A stretch of 17,696 bases of DNA from Ilumatobacteraceae bacterium (GCA_023257035.1 JALRDI010000131.1:1-17696), one strand, 5' to 3'; counted from the stretch's first letter, positions 1-7,300 are shown. Notes: generated by a model from the sequence alone, not told the origin. Made by a program: numbers and translations.

Positions 1-657
1 CAGAAACGCGGTGATGCCATCGCCATCGCCGGCCTTGCCGCTGGTGCGGGCCATGATCATGTCGTACTTGGCCTTGTGGATGCCGGTGTTCCAGGTCTTT
101 TCACCATTGATGATCCACTCGTCGCCATCGCGAACGGCATGGGTCTCCATATGGGTTGCGTCAGAGCCATGTTCAGGTTCGGTGATACCGAATGCGAAAC
201 CGCGACGGCCTTCTGCGAGGTCGTCGACCCAGTCGGCCTTCTGTTCGTCAGTGCCGTAGTTGATCATCAACAGCAGCGCGACGTTGTTGCCGACGATGGA
301 ATGTTCGTTTTGTAGATCGTTGTGCAACCCGAGGCCCCGGCGCGCTAAGTGCTCGCGAATGACGGCCATCCCGTAAATCGTTCCTTCACTACCGCCGTAC
401 TCAGCAGGGAACGGATAGCGATAGAAGCCTGCCGCATCTGCCATGCGTTTCGCCTGATGAAGGAGGTCTTCCCACTCATCATTTGGGAGCCCGCCTCGCT
501 CCCAGTCGGTGCGAGCATCTTCTCTTCGATGATCAAAAAATCGGATGTTGTCGTTTGACTCTTCAAGTGGCCGAATCTCGGCATCGATGAAGTCATCTAG
601 TTGGCCGAGGAGTTGTTGTAACTCTTCGGGAATCTCATGTGGAATTGGTGGATTCAC
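1..657 (-). CDS. Acyl-CoA dehydrogenase, N-terminal part (cut by left window edge)
   Basis: The first 219 residues are visible; the family is about 380-400 residues, so the C-terminal half lies outside the window. These enzymes are FAD flavoproteins that oxidise acyl-CoA to trans-2-enoyl-CoA and pass electrons to ETF. The visible part has the all-alpha N-terminal domain, with AEYGGSEGT near residue 85. It also has the start of the beta domain with the flavin/substrate segment FGITEPEHGSDATHMET near 155-170, followed by GEKTWNTGIH. The GTG start at 657 is fixed by a strong AAGGAGG site 8 nt upstream. It lies 69 nt downstream of the maoC-like gene on the same strand, so the two may be co-transcribed. 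The substrate class is not determinable; the acidic N-terminus and EPEHGSD resemble aryl- or long-chain-acyl members. Family assignment is secure, substrate is not. Confidence 0.93.
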   Translation of the reverse strand, partial: MNPPIPHEIPEELQQLLGQLDDFIDAEIRPLEESNDNIRFFDHRREDARTDWERGGLPNDEWEDLLHQAKRMADAAGFYRYPFPAEYGGSEGTIYGMAVIREHLARRGLGLHNDLQNEHSIVGNNVALLLMINYGTDEQKADWVDDLAEGRRGFAFGITEPEHGSDATHMETHAVRDGDEWIINGEKTWNTGIHKAKYDMIMARTSGKAGDGDGITAFL

Positions 658-665
658 TGCAATCG

Positions 666-672
666 CCTCCTT
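666..672 (-). promoter_or_regulatory. Strong Shine-Dalgarno site of the acyl-CoA dehydrogenase
   Basis: AAGGAGG on the minus strand, 8 nt before the GTG at 657. It is the clearest ribosome binding site in the window and it decides this start. Most other genes here have weak or no SD. Confidence 0.85.
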
Positions 673-695
673 GTGCTGAACGTACCCGAGCGAGG

Positions 696-714
696 CCCGA
701 GCAATCGGCTCGGG
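696..714 (-). other. Small GC-rich hairpin between maoC-like gene and acyl-CoA dehydrogenase
   Basis: A perfect 7-bp stem (CCCGAGC/GCTCGGG) closes a 5-nt loop in the 69-nt spacer. No T-tract follows on the minus strand. It could be a weak terminator or processing element between the two co-directional genes, or chance in GC-rich sequence. Confidence 0.35.
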
Positions 715-726
715 GCAACGTCGCGG

Positions 727-1458
727 CTAGGCCGTTGCGGACAGGTCGATGATTGCCTCGTGCTCAATCGAGGTGACGATCTCGTCGTTCTGCATGAAGT
801 GCATGTCAACGATTGCTCGCTCGCCGTGGGCAAAAAACCGGTCGACAACTCGAGGAACAATCGTGATCTCGCTTCCGACTGCGACGGCTCGATGGTGACG
901 GATAATCGATCTGGTGTGAACCCAACTTCCCCGTGCGAGTTGTTCATGCATGATGTAATTCGCAAGATCAGGCCAGACCGCTGGGTGGACGATGCCTGCT
1001 GTGGTGCACACGTCGAGGTCATCGCCAGCGGGAACTGCGTAGTCGGATCCGTATGGGGTGTCGACAGTGATGGTGACTGATTGAAGATCGTCACCATCTC
1101 GAAGCGCAGGAGCACTGCCGGCGTCAAGTACTGGTCGCAGCACCGCTCGCGCTTGGGGTGATCCGGTGTGCGCCTCAATCAGTGTTGAGCCGTCGCTGTC
1201 GTTCGCGCTGACCGTGACGGTGTCTCGATCAAAGACGGGTTGGCGAAAGCGCACCTCACCGCCTCCGTGTTCAACCCACGACGTCCCGTGGGTAACGAGG
1301 GGAAGGTGACAGAGATAGGCGTAGACGGTGACACCTGCGACAAGGGCGCCAGGGAAGCCCGCGGCCCGACCACCTTCATCGGTATGGATGGGATTTCGAG
1401 CATGGACTGGAAGATTCGTTGCGGTGATCGACCACGGTGCGTACTCAACTGAACTCAT
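727..1458 (-). CDS. MaoC-like hotdog-fold hydratase/dehydratase
   Basis: A 243-residue protein of the MaoC/R-hydratase superfamily, long enough for a double hotdog. Members hydrate enoyl-CoA or dehydrate 3-hydroxyacyl thioesters. The N-terminal hotdog carries the NPIHTDEGGRAAGFPG block (residues 22-37) followed by AGVTVYAYL. In canonical R-hydratases an Asp sits two residues before this Asn (DxNPxH). Here that position is Ala20, while His25 is kept. The C-terminal half (about 150-243) includes the weaker segment VHPAVWPDLANYIMHEQLA. The start chosen is the ATG at 1458 (MSSVEYAPW); an ATG at 1485 would add nine residues and neither has a clear SD. It ends in TAG, 69 nt before the acyl-CoA dehydrogenase, and diverges from the amidase. 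Acyl-thioester metabolism is likely; the reaction is uncertain. Confidence 0.82.
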   Translation of the reverse strand: MSSVEYAPWSITATNLPVHARNPIHTDEGGRAAGFPGALVAGVTVYAYLCHLPLVTHGTSWVEHGGGEVRFRQPVFDRDTVTVSANDSDGSTLIEAHTGSPQARAVLRPVLDAGSAPALRDGDDLQSVTITVDTPYGSDYAVPAGDDLDVCTTAGIVHPAVWPDLANYIMHEQLARGSWVHTRSIIRHHRAVAVGSEITIVPRVVDRFFAHGERAIVDMHFMQNDEIVTSIEHEAIIDLSATA

Positions 1459-1499
1459 ATGACAGTTTCGCGCAGCGTTCTTCATGGCATGCTGTCGCC

Positions 1500-2951
1500 G
1501 TGAATATCACCGACCTGCATGCGACAGAACTTTCGGCGGCCATTCATGAACGGATGGTCTCTTGCCGCGAGGTGATGGAGGCCTACCTCGATCAGATCGA
1601 TGCAAGAAATGGTGAGTTGAACGCAATCGTGTCGCTTCGTGACCGTGATGACCTGTTGAACGAAGCAGAAGTCTGCGACGGAGAGTTAGCAGCAGGTTCT
1701 TCTCGGGGATGGATGCATGGTTTTCCTCACGCGGTAAAAGATCTTGCAGAAACGAAAGGTTTGCTGACGACGAAGGGTTCACCCCTGCTCACGTCGTTCA
1801 TCCCCAATTACGACGCGTTGCAGGTGGCGAGAATTCGAGCGGCTGGCGCAATCATCATGGGGAAGACGAACGTGCCCGAATTTGGGCTTGGTTCGAACAC
1901 CTTCAATCCAGTTTTCGGCGCAACGGCCAACCCTTATGACACATCCAAGGTTGCGGGGGGAAGTAGTGGTGGTGCTGCAGTTGCCCTAGCGACGCGAATG
2001 GTTCCGGTTGCCGATGGGAGTGACTTCATGGGGTCGCTTCGTAACCCGGCAGGGTGGTGCAATGTCGTTGGATATCGGCCAAGTTTTGGTCGAGTACCGG
2101 CCTATCCGAGCACTGACTCGTACTCGACGTTGTGTGCAACCGAGGGCCCGATGGGACGTCGCGTGCTCGATGTTGCGATGTTGCTTGGCACTCAAGCCGG
2201 TTGGGATCAGCGAGTGCCAACCTCGGTTGCCGGAACACTTGATGAGTTCGCGTCGGTTGAGTCATGCACACCGCATCTGTCTGGAACACTCGCTGGTGTT
2301 CGTATTGGGTGGTTAGGTGACCTTGGTGGGCATCTTGCGACAGAACCTGGGATTCTCGAGACATGTGAGACCGCCCTGAAGCGGATGGAGGCCGACGGTG
2401 CCGTCATTGAGCCAGCCACCTTGAACGTTGACCTTGATGCCCTCTGGACCTCATGGCTGCATAACCGTCATGCCTATAACGCGGCGACGTACGGCTCGCT
2501 GCTACAACGTGAGGAAACTGCATCTCAAGTGAAATCAGAAGTTCGGTGGGAGGCGGAGTCGGGCATGTCACTAACGGCCCTTGATCTCAAGCGAGCGTCA
2601 ATTGTGCGCACTGCGTATTACGAACGAATCGCATCGATGTTCACCTCGGGTGGTGGCGTGTATGACCTACTCGCACTACCGACTGCTCAAATGTGGCCAT
2701 TCGACATTGAGATGAGATGGCCACAAGAGGTCAACGGTCGAGCAATGGACACGTACCACCGTTGGATGGAATGCACGATCTATGCGACCTACGCCGGATT
2801 GCCAGCGATCTCGATGCCTGCGGGGTTCTCTGAGAGTGGTCTTCCGGCCGGCATTCAGCTCATCGGCGCACCACTCGCTGATGTGAATGTGCTGAAGACT
2901 GCGGCCGCCTATGAACGTCTTATCGACGATCTCAATGTGGCAATGGCCTAA
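1500..2951 (+). CDS. Amidase-signature family hydrolase
   Basis: A 483-residue serine amidase (amidase-signature family: GatA, FAAH, bacterial aliphatic and aryl amidases), cleaving a carboxamide to acid plus amine or ammonia. The full Ser-cisSer-Lys triad is readable: Lys80 in HAVKD, cis-Ser155 in GGSSGG, and nucleophile Ser179 in DFMGSLRNPA, with the family's 24-residue spacing between the serines. The usual D[IL]GGS is DFMGS here, a change right beside the nucleophile. GKTNVPEFG (121-129) is also diagnostic. The GTG at 1500 (VNITDLHATEL) matches where relatives begin; an ATG at 1437 would add 21 residues overlapping the divergent maoC-like gene. No GatB/GatC neighbours occur, so this is probably catabolic rather than the tRNA amidotransferase. 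It converges with the enoyl-CoA hydratase gene, three bases apart. Confidence 0.92.
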   Translation: MNITDLHATELSAAIHERMVSCREVMEAYLDQIDARNGELNAIVSLRDRDDLLNEAEVCDGELAAGSSRGWMHGFPHAVKDLAETKGLLTTKGSPLLTSFIPNYDALQVARIRAAGAIIMGKTNVPEFGLGSNTFNPVFGATANPYDTSKVAGGSSGGAAVALATRMVPVADGSDFMGSLRNPAGWCNVVGYRPSFGRVPAYPSTDSYSTLCATEGPMGRRVLDVAMLLGTQAGWDQRVPTSVAGTLDEFASVESCTPHLSGTLAGVRIGWLGDLGGHLATEPGILETCETALKRMEADGAVIEPATLNVDLDALWTSWLHNRHAYNAATYGSLLQREETASQVKSEVRWEAESGMSLTALDLKRASIVRTAYYERIASMFTSGGGVYDLLALPTAQMWPFDIEMRWPQEVNGRAMDTYHRWMECTIYATYAGLPAISMPAGFSESGLPAGIQLIGAPLADVNVLKTAAAYERLIDDLNVAMA

Positions 2952-2954
2952 AGG

Positions 2955-3791
2955 TCAGCTGTCACCAATTCGCGAGAACGACGGTGGTCGTTTCTCAACG
3001 AATGACTGCACGCCTTCAGCGAAGTCGGGACGCTTGAAACTTTCCACCATCAGTTGAGCGGCCTCGGCTTCAGCTGCTCCCATGCCCTTGTGCAAATGCT
3101 CGTAGACCTGTCGCTTCATGATTGCCATTGAGGTTGGCGAGCACTTCTCGGCCAATTCAGTGATGTAGTTACGACACCACGGAAGCAGTTCGTCAGGGTC
3201 ATCAACAAGGTGATTCAACAGACCGAGTTCTTTGGCCTCGGTGCCATTGACTCGTCTCGATGACATGAGCAGGTCAAGTGCAACAGACGGGCCAACTAGC
3301 TGCGGCAATAGCCAGCTCAGACCCCACTCAGCAATCAGCCCGCGCTGTGCAAATGCGGTGAGGAAGAGCGATTTCTCTGTTCCGACACGCAGGTCGCAAC
3401 ACAGGCTGAACGGAAATGCCATTCCAGCAACGGCGCCATTGATGGCGGCGATGATCGGCTTGGGGGTCGTCATGAGAAATGGGAATCGGCCATCGAAGTC
3501 GCCATTTGAATCTGCAGCGGCCTCACCATCAGCAACTGCCGATCCGGCGTCATTACTTGATTCGCTGCCTGACGAAATATTTGACAGCAGCTTCATGTCG
3601 GCACCGGCGCAGAATGCCCTTCCGGCACCAGTGATGATGATTCCGACAACTGCTGGATCTGCGCTTGCTTTCGCAACTGCATCACGGATTTCGTGGTCCA
3701 TCCGGTTTGTCCAGGCATTCATTGCCTCAGGTCGGTTCAACGTGATCGTTGCGACTGGGTTATCGACTTCGTAAAGAATGGTCTCGTACAT
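2955..3791 (-). CDS. Enoyl-CoA hydratase/isomerase family protein
   Basis: A 278-residue crotonase-fold protein acting on acyl-CoA thioesters. Both oxyanion-hole segments are present: AFCAGADMKLL (59-69) and NGAVAGMAF (118-126). The acid of classical hydratases in the GQPE loop is not conserved (AFAQRG). Instead there is GLIAEWGLSWLLPQLVG with Glu155, the place where PaaG-type isomerases carry their single catalytic acid. It may therefore be an isomerase or another crotonase reaction rather than a plain hydratase. Residues about 71-98 are a Ser/Asp/Ala/Gly-rich low-complexity insert, absent from most relatives, between the two oxyanion segments. The start is the ATG at 3791: GAGGAG lies 7 nt upstream, whereas it is only 1 nt from an ATG two codons earlier. 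Confidence 0.9.
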   Translation of the reverse strand: MYETILYEVDNPVATITLNRPEAMNAWTNRMDHEIRDAVAKASADPAVVGIIITGAGRAFCAGADMKLLSNISSGSESSNDAGSAVADGEAAADSNGDFDGRFPFLMTTPKPIIAAINGAVAGMAFPFSLCCDLRVGTEKSLFLTAFAQRGLIAEWGLSWLLPQLVGPSVALDLLMSSRRVNGTEAKELGLLNHLVDDPDELLPWCRNYITELAEKCSPTSMAIMKRQVYEHLHKGMGAAEAEAAQLMVESFKRPDFAEGVQSFVEKRPPSFSRIGDS

Positions 3792-3798
3792 ACTCATG

Positions 3799-3804
3799 CT
3801 CCTC
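3799..3804 (-). promoter_or_regulatory. Ribosome binding site of the enoyl-CoA hydratase family gene
   Basis: GAGGAG on the minus strand, 7 nt before ATG 3791. Two in-frame ATGs lie close together and only the second has sensible spacing, so this site decides the start. Confidence 0.75.
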
Positions 3805-3820
3805 AACACGGGAACGAAAG

Positions 3821-3861
3821 AGCGCCCCCTCTCAACGCAAGTCTCGTCGAAAGGGGGCGCT
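3821..3861 (-). terminator. Hairpin downstream of the secreted-protein gene
   Basis: A perfect 10-bp GC-rich inverted repeat (agcgccccct/agggggcgct) with a 21-nt loop, starting 19 nt past the stop of the secreted LPAKG protein. CTTTCGTTC follows it on the minus strand, a poor U-tract. It would separate that transcript from the enoyl-CoA hydratase gene. An incomplete or Rho-assisted terminator is equally possible. Confidence 0.6.
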
Positions 3862-3880
3862 GCGAACGCATTGGGTGAGA

Positions 3881-4798
3881 TCAGATGATCGTCAATCGGC
3901 GACGTGCGTCGAGGAGCGTCCCCCCAAGGCTGGCCAGTCCCAGGCCAAGGAATGCAAGGGAGAGATCCATTCCTTTGGCTGGCAATGCGTTGCGACACGT
4001 GTTGTCGGCAGCGACAGCAGCTATTGATGCTGCGTCAGTTGCGGGAGATTCGTCAATGGTAGGCGTAACTTCGACAACCTCGTTGAGTGACCTAGCCGCC
4101 GTCTTCTTCACGTTCCCAACCGTGGGAGCTTCCTCGGATCCTCTAATTGTTGGTTCGTCTTCGATGACCGGTTCGTTGATGTCGTCAATTTCCGCGACAA
4201 GCTTTTCGACAGCTGTTGATGTGACGATTTCGGTGATGACCTCGTCGGCTGGCTCTTCGGTGGCTTCCTCGTCAGCGACTGGCTCGTCGTCGACTGCTGG
4301 CTCTTCGATGACTTCCTCGTCAGCGACTGGCTCTTCTTCGACAACCTCGCCACCTTCGCAGACATGTGAGAGAACGAACTTCACATTCATGCTGTAGGGG
4401 GCGACCATCGCACTCGAACCGGCTGCGGTGAGATCGTTGAGATCGGCACCAGTTGGAACGGCAACAAACACGTTGTCGGTCTGGCCACCGTTGGTCACGA
4501 TGTCGTCACCAGCGACGAGAGTTGCTGTGCCGCCGATGTTGAGGTTCATGGAAGTGAACTCGTACTGGCCATTGTTTGGTGCCAGAACGAAGTGCCACCA
4601 AGCATCGTCGCTTGGGCAGTCGTTCTTGACTTCTGCACGGTCGTTGTGGAGTTGAACAGGAGCTGGTCCGAGATCGATTGACTCATTCCGGCCGTTTCCG
4701 TTTCCGCCTGGGGCGGCTTGAGCGATGTTTGCCCCGAAGAGCGAGAACATTGCGACGGTTGAGATTGTTGCTGCGGTGAGTGACTTGCGTGCGTTCAT
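3881..4798 (-). CDS. Secreted acidic protein with LPAKG cell-wall-sorting-like C-terminus
   Basis: A 305-residue exported protein in three parts. First is a Sec signal peptide beginning MNARKSLTA with cleavage expected after NIAQA. Then a compact domain (about 30-150) has one Cys near its start (KNDCPSDDAWWHF) and one at its end (LSHVCEGG), plausibly a disulfide. A Glu/Asp/Pro/Val-rich spacer follows with repeated EPVADEE units. The C-terminus reads LPAKGMDLSLAFL, then a Gly/Leu hydrophobic stretch and DARRR, the architecture of a sortase signal but with Lys at the Thr position of LPxTG. I expect surface display; no sortase lies in the window. The ATG at 4798 gives a normal signal peptide; GTG at 4822 would add eight residues and AAAGG abuts it directly. 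I do not recognise the globular domain by name. Confidence 0.8.
   Translation of the reverse strand: MNARKSLTAATISTVAMFSLFGANIAQAAPGGNGNGRNESIDLGPAPVQLHNDRAEVKNDCPSDDAWWHFVLAPNNGQYEFTSMNLNIGGTATLVAGDDIVTNGGQTDNVFVAVPTGADLNDLTAAGSSAMVAPYSMNVKFVLSHVCEGGEVVEEEPVADEEVIEEPAVDDEPVADEEATEEPADEVITEIVTSTAVEKLVAEIDDINEPVIEDEPTIRGSEEAPTVGNVKKTAARSLNEVVEVTPTIDESPATDAASIAAVAADNTCRNALPAKGMDLSLAFLGLGLASLGGTLLDARRRLTII
4264..4333 (-). repeat. 22-bp direct repeat in the acidic spacer of the secreted protein
   Basis: The 22-bp unit at 4264-4285 recurs exactly at 4312-4333, 48 bp apart. It encodes the repeated EPVADEE motif of the acidic stalk. Such in-frame repeats can vary in copy number by slippage or recombination, so stalk length may differ between strains. 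Confidence 0.8.
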
Positions 4799-4944
4799 GT
4801 CATCCAAGAGCGCGCTGATCACCTTTTCTCGCGTTTTTTCGTGAATTTTCTTTCAGATCGAAAAGCTTTACAAATCAATGGATTTCAAGGAAAGAAAGGG
4901 CAGCTCATCAAGAAAATAGTGAGATTTCATCGATTTTTGACACG
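4799..4944. other. AT-rich divergent intergenic region
   Basis: It separates the secreted-protein gene (minus) from the broken SHMT-like gene (plus). It is clearly more AT-rich than its surroundings and should hold the promoters of both. I see TTGACA at 4937-4942 on the plus strand but no convincing -10 at the right distance. ATCGATT occurs at 4929 and again at 4951. No small ORF with an RBS was found. Confidence 0.5.
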
Positions 4945-6229
4945 ATGACAATCGATTGAGTCCACAGATCTTGATGACATCTCCCGGCAACTGCACGATC
5001 TTGTCGAGGAGAATCGGCGGATTCATGAGATTGAATCCATCAATCTCGACCCAGCAACAAACGTCATGAACCCGCAGGCCGAGGCGTTGCTCTCGTCAGG
5101 ATTGGGCTCTCGACCCTCGCTAGGGCGCCCGGGAAGTAAATATGAAACCGGCCTCGAAGCAATCGAGTAGATCGAATTGCTTGCTGACGACCTCGCACGG
5201 CGAGTGTTTGGTGCTGAACATGTTGAACTTCGGACGGCTTCAGGTGCGCTGGCCAACGTCTACGCATTTATGACGACCTGCAAGCCCGGTTACAACGTCA
5301 TTGTCCCTCCGGCAACCATCGGAGGACATGTCACTCACCACATAAATGGTGCGGCCGGGCTTCTTGGATTAGAGATTCATGAGGCACCGATCGACGCAGA
5401 CGAGATGACGGTCGATGTTGAGCAAACGCGTGCGCTCGCTGAATCGATACGACCTGCACTCATCACGATCTGTGGAAGCCTGAACCTCCGACAGCATCCA
5501 ATCGGTGAACTCGCCGAGATTTCGCACGCTGTCGGAGGACGCTTACTCGTCGATGCTGCACATATGAGTGGTCTTTTTGTCGGCCGCTACTGGTCGTCGC
5601 CGCTCGCAGAAGGCGCCGATCTCCTCAGGATGAGCACCTACAAAAGTCTTGGTGGCCCACCTGCCGGAATTGTTTGTACCAATGATGGTGATCTCGCGGA
5701 ACGTCTCGACGCAATCGCGCATCCGGGTCTTACTGCCAACTTTGATGTCGCGAAGACAGCGGCGCTCGCGGTGACACTGCTCGACTGGCTTGAAGTTGGA
5801 GATGCATATGCGCGATCGATGGTCGAGGCTGCTCAGGCGTTGGCCTTCACATTGGCAGATGCTGATGTTGGCGTGATTACTGCGGGTGGCAAGTTCACCG
5901 ATTCACACCATGTCGCGATCGACGCACGACCATTCGGCGGTGGACAGACCATTGCGGCATATTTGCGACGTGCGAACCTGCTCACCTGCGGAATCGGCCT
6001 GCCGTTCAACAGCGTGAATGGCGATGTGTCAGGCCTCCGACTCGGAACACCTGAAATTGTTCGTTGGGGTATGGGTGTAGACGATGCAAAGGAAGTTGGA
6101 TCGTTGATCGCCCGTGCGATTCACGAATCTCCCGAATCTGTCGCGGCCGACGTCACCGAATTCAGATCGTCCTTCAACAAGATCCACTTCGTGCGTGGTG
6201 GGCCAGTCACACCATTGCCGGTGAGGTGA
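4945..6229 (+). pseudogene. Serine hydroxymethyltransferase-like PLP enzyme, broken by a frameshift and an in-frame TAG
   Basis: A fold-type I PLP enzyme of the SHMT family, whose members transfer one-carbon units to or from glycine or related amino acids, or cleave beta-hydroxy amino acids. Reading ATG at 4945 gives M-T-I-D then TGA; removing one T (4957 or its neighbour) opens a frame running ESTDLDDISRQLHDL onward. That frame meets TAG at 5168-5170 (codon 75 of the reconstruction), inside KYETGLEAIE*IELLADD. After it the frame is intact to 6229. The repaired protein would be 427 residues, normal for SHMT. It has VDAAHMSGLFVG (Asp203) and the PLP lysine in STYKSLGGPPAG (Lys233), where canonical SHMT has THK. 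No good start with RBS exists after the TAG; TTG 5177 would drop the N-terminal active-site segment. Recent inactivation or two sequencing errors are the alternatives. Confidence 0.75.
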
Positions 6230-6273
6230 GCTGTTGCTCGTCGGTTCGTTGAGACCAACGAAATCAGCCCGGC

Positions 6274-6279
6274 TACAGT
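6274..6279 (+). promoter_or_regulatory. Putative -10 box for a leaderless oxygenase transcript
   Basis: TACAGT lies exactly 7 nt before GTG 6287, with TTGAGA at 6249-6254 as a possible -35 (19-nt spacer). There is no SD. The expected start of transcription coincides with the start codon, as in actinobacterial leaderless mRNAs. Confidence 0.5.
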
Positions 6280-6286
6280 CGCACCT

Positions 6287-7300
6287 GTGAGCCTCCCCGT
6301 CATTGATCTCGCGCCATTTGCAACAGGAGAAGATCACTCCAGCCCTGCAGCTCGTGAACAGGCCACAATCATTGATGCAACCTGTCAAGAACTCGGTTTC
6401 TTGCTTGCTGTTGGTCACGGAATCGCCCCCGAGACCAAAGAAGAACTTCTTACCGTGATGCGCGAATTCTTCGCGCAACCGCAAGACATCAAAGAGGCAA
6501 TCTCAATCGCGAACAGCCCGTGCCATCGTGGGTATGTCGGAATTGGCACAGAGGCATTAGAGGGCGCACTTGCTGACGACGAGCAACTTGATGTTCCACG
6601 ACTCGGCGACTTGAAAGAGACCGTCGACTCCGGCACCGAACATGGGCCAGATCACCCGGAGGTGCTTGCCGGCACTCCGCTCCACGGACCAAACCAGCTG
6701 CCTGACTCACCTCAGTTTCGTGCGGCATGGCAGCGGTACTTTGATGAAGCGACCGAGGCAAGCCTGAGAGCACACCGTGGACTAGCGGTTGCCCTTGGCC
6801 TTGCGTCAACGTGGTTTGAAGACCTCGGAGGCACTGACCGTGATGCATTCATGTATCACTTGCGAATGTTGCATTACCCGCCGACAAGTCGGGTGACGCC
6901 GGCCCCGGGGCAGCCCGGGTGCGGTTCGCATACCGATTACGGCTCAGTCACCATTCTCACCGATGATGGGCACGGAGGATTGCAGGTTAAGACTCGGTCG
7001 GGAGAGTGGATTGATATCTCGGTACCTGATGGTCATGCAGTCGTGAACCTTGGTGATCTCATGGCGATTTGGACGAACGATCGCTATGTCTCGAATCCTC
7101 ATCGGGTGGTGAGCCCGCCCAACGTCGACCGATACTCGATTCCATTTTTTGTTGAGCCCGGATTCCACACCCACGTTGAGTGTTTGTCGACCTGTCAGGA
7201 TGCATCGAACCCTCCACGACATGAACCTCTCACGGCAGGCCCGTATTTGCTGTCACGCTTCGACGGCACTCATTCGTATCGAAACGCTCTTCTCGACTGA
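6287..7300 (+). CDS. Isopenicillin N synthase family Fe(II)/2-oxoglutarate-dependent oxygenase
   Basis: A 337-residue member of the IPNS/DIOX-N superfamily, soluble non-heme iron oxygenases usually consuming 2-oxoglutarate and O2 to hydroxylate or desaturate a small molecule. The N-terminal DIOX-N segment reads LPVIDLAPFA, then ELGFLLAVGHGI (35-46). The C-terminal double-stranded beta-helix has the facial triad His215 and Asp217 (GSHTDYGSVTIL) and His272 (NPHRVV), with the co-substrate-binding RxS at Arg282-Ser284. All iron and cosubstrate ligands are intact. The length matches the family. It begins 57 nt after the broken SHMT-like gene but probably has its own promoter. It converges tail to tail with the zinc-ribbon membrane gene with a single base between the stop codons. 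The substrate is unknown. Confidence 0.92.
   Translation: MSLPVIDLAPFATGEDHSSPAAREQATIIDATCQELGFLLAVGHGIAPETKEELLTVMREFFAQPQDIKEAISIANSPCHRGYVGIGTEALEGALADDEQLDVPRLGDLKETVDSGTEHGPDHPEVLAGTPLHGPNQLPDSPQFRAAWQRYFDEATEASLRAHRGLAVALGLASTWFEDLGGTDRDAFMYHLRMLHYPPTSRVTPAPGQPGCGSHTDYGSVTILTDDGHGGLQVKTRSGEWIDISVPDGHAVVNLGDLMAIWTNDRYVSNPHRVVSPPNVDRYSIPFFVEPGFHTHVECLSTCQDASNPPRHEPLTAGPYLLSRFDGTHSYRNALLD

Noticed and set aside
1437..1499. Upstream ATG start for the amidase
   Set aside because: The extra 21 residues overlap the divergent maoC-like gene and do not resemble amidase N-termini; homologous sequence begins at about 1500.
1500..2951. Amidase as GatA of the tRNA amidotransferase
   Set aside because: No gatB or gatC nearby, and the nucleophile loop (DFMGS) and neighbours point to a catabolic amidase.
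4945..4959. Short M-T-I-D peptide as a regulatory leader for the SHMT-like gene
   Set aside because: There is no RBS, and the frame resumes SHMT-like coding directly after one extra base, which is better explained as a frameshift.
5168..5170. TAG as a recoded sense codon (e.g. pyrrolysine)
   Set aside because: TAG ends three other genes in the window at expected family lengths, no pyl genes are present, and an upstream frameshift also hits the gene.
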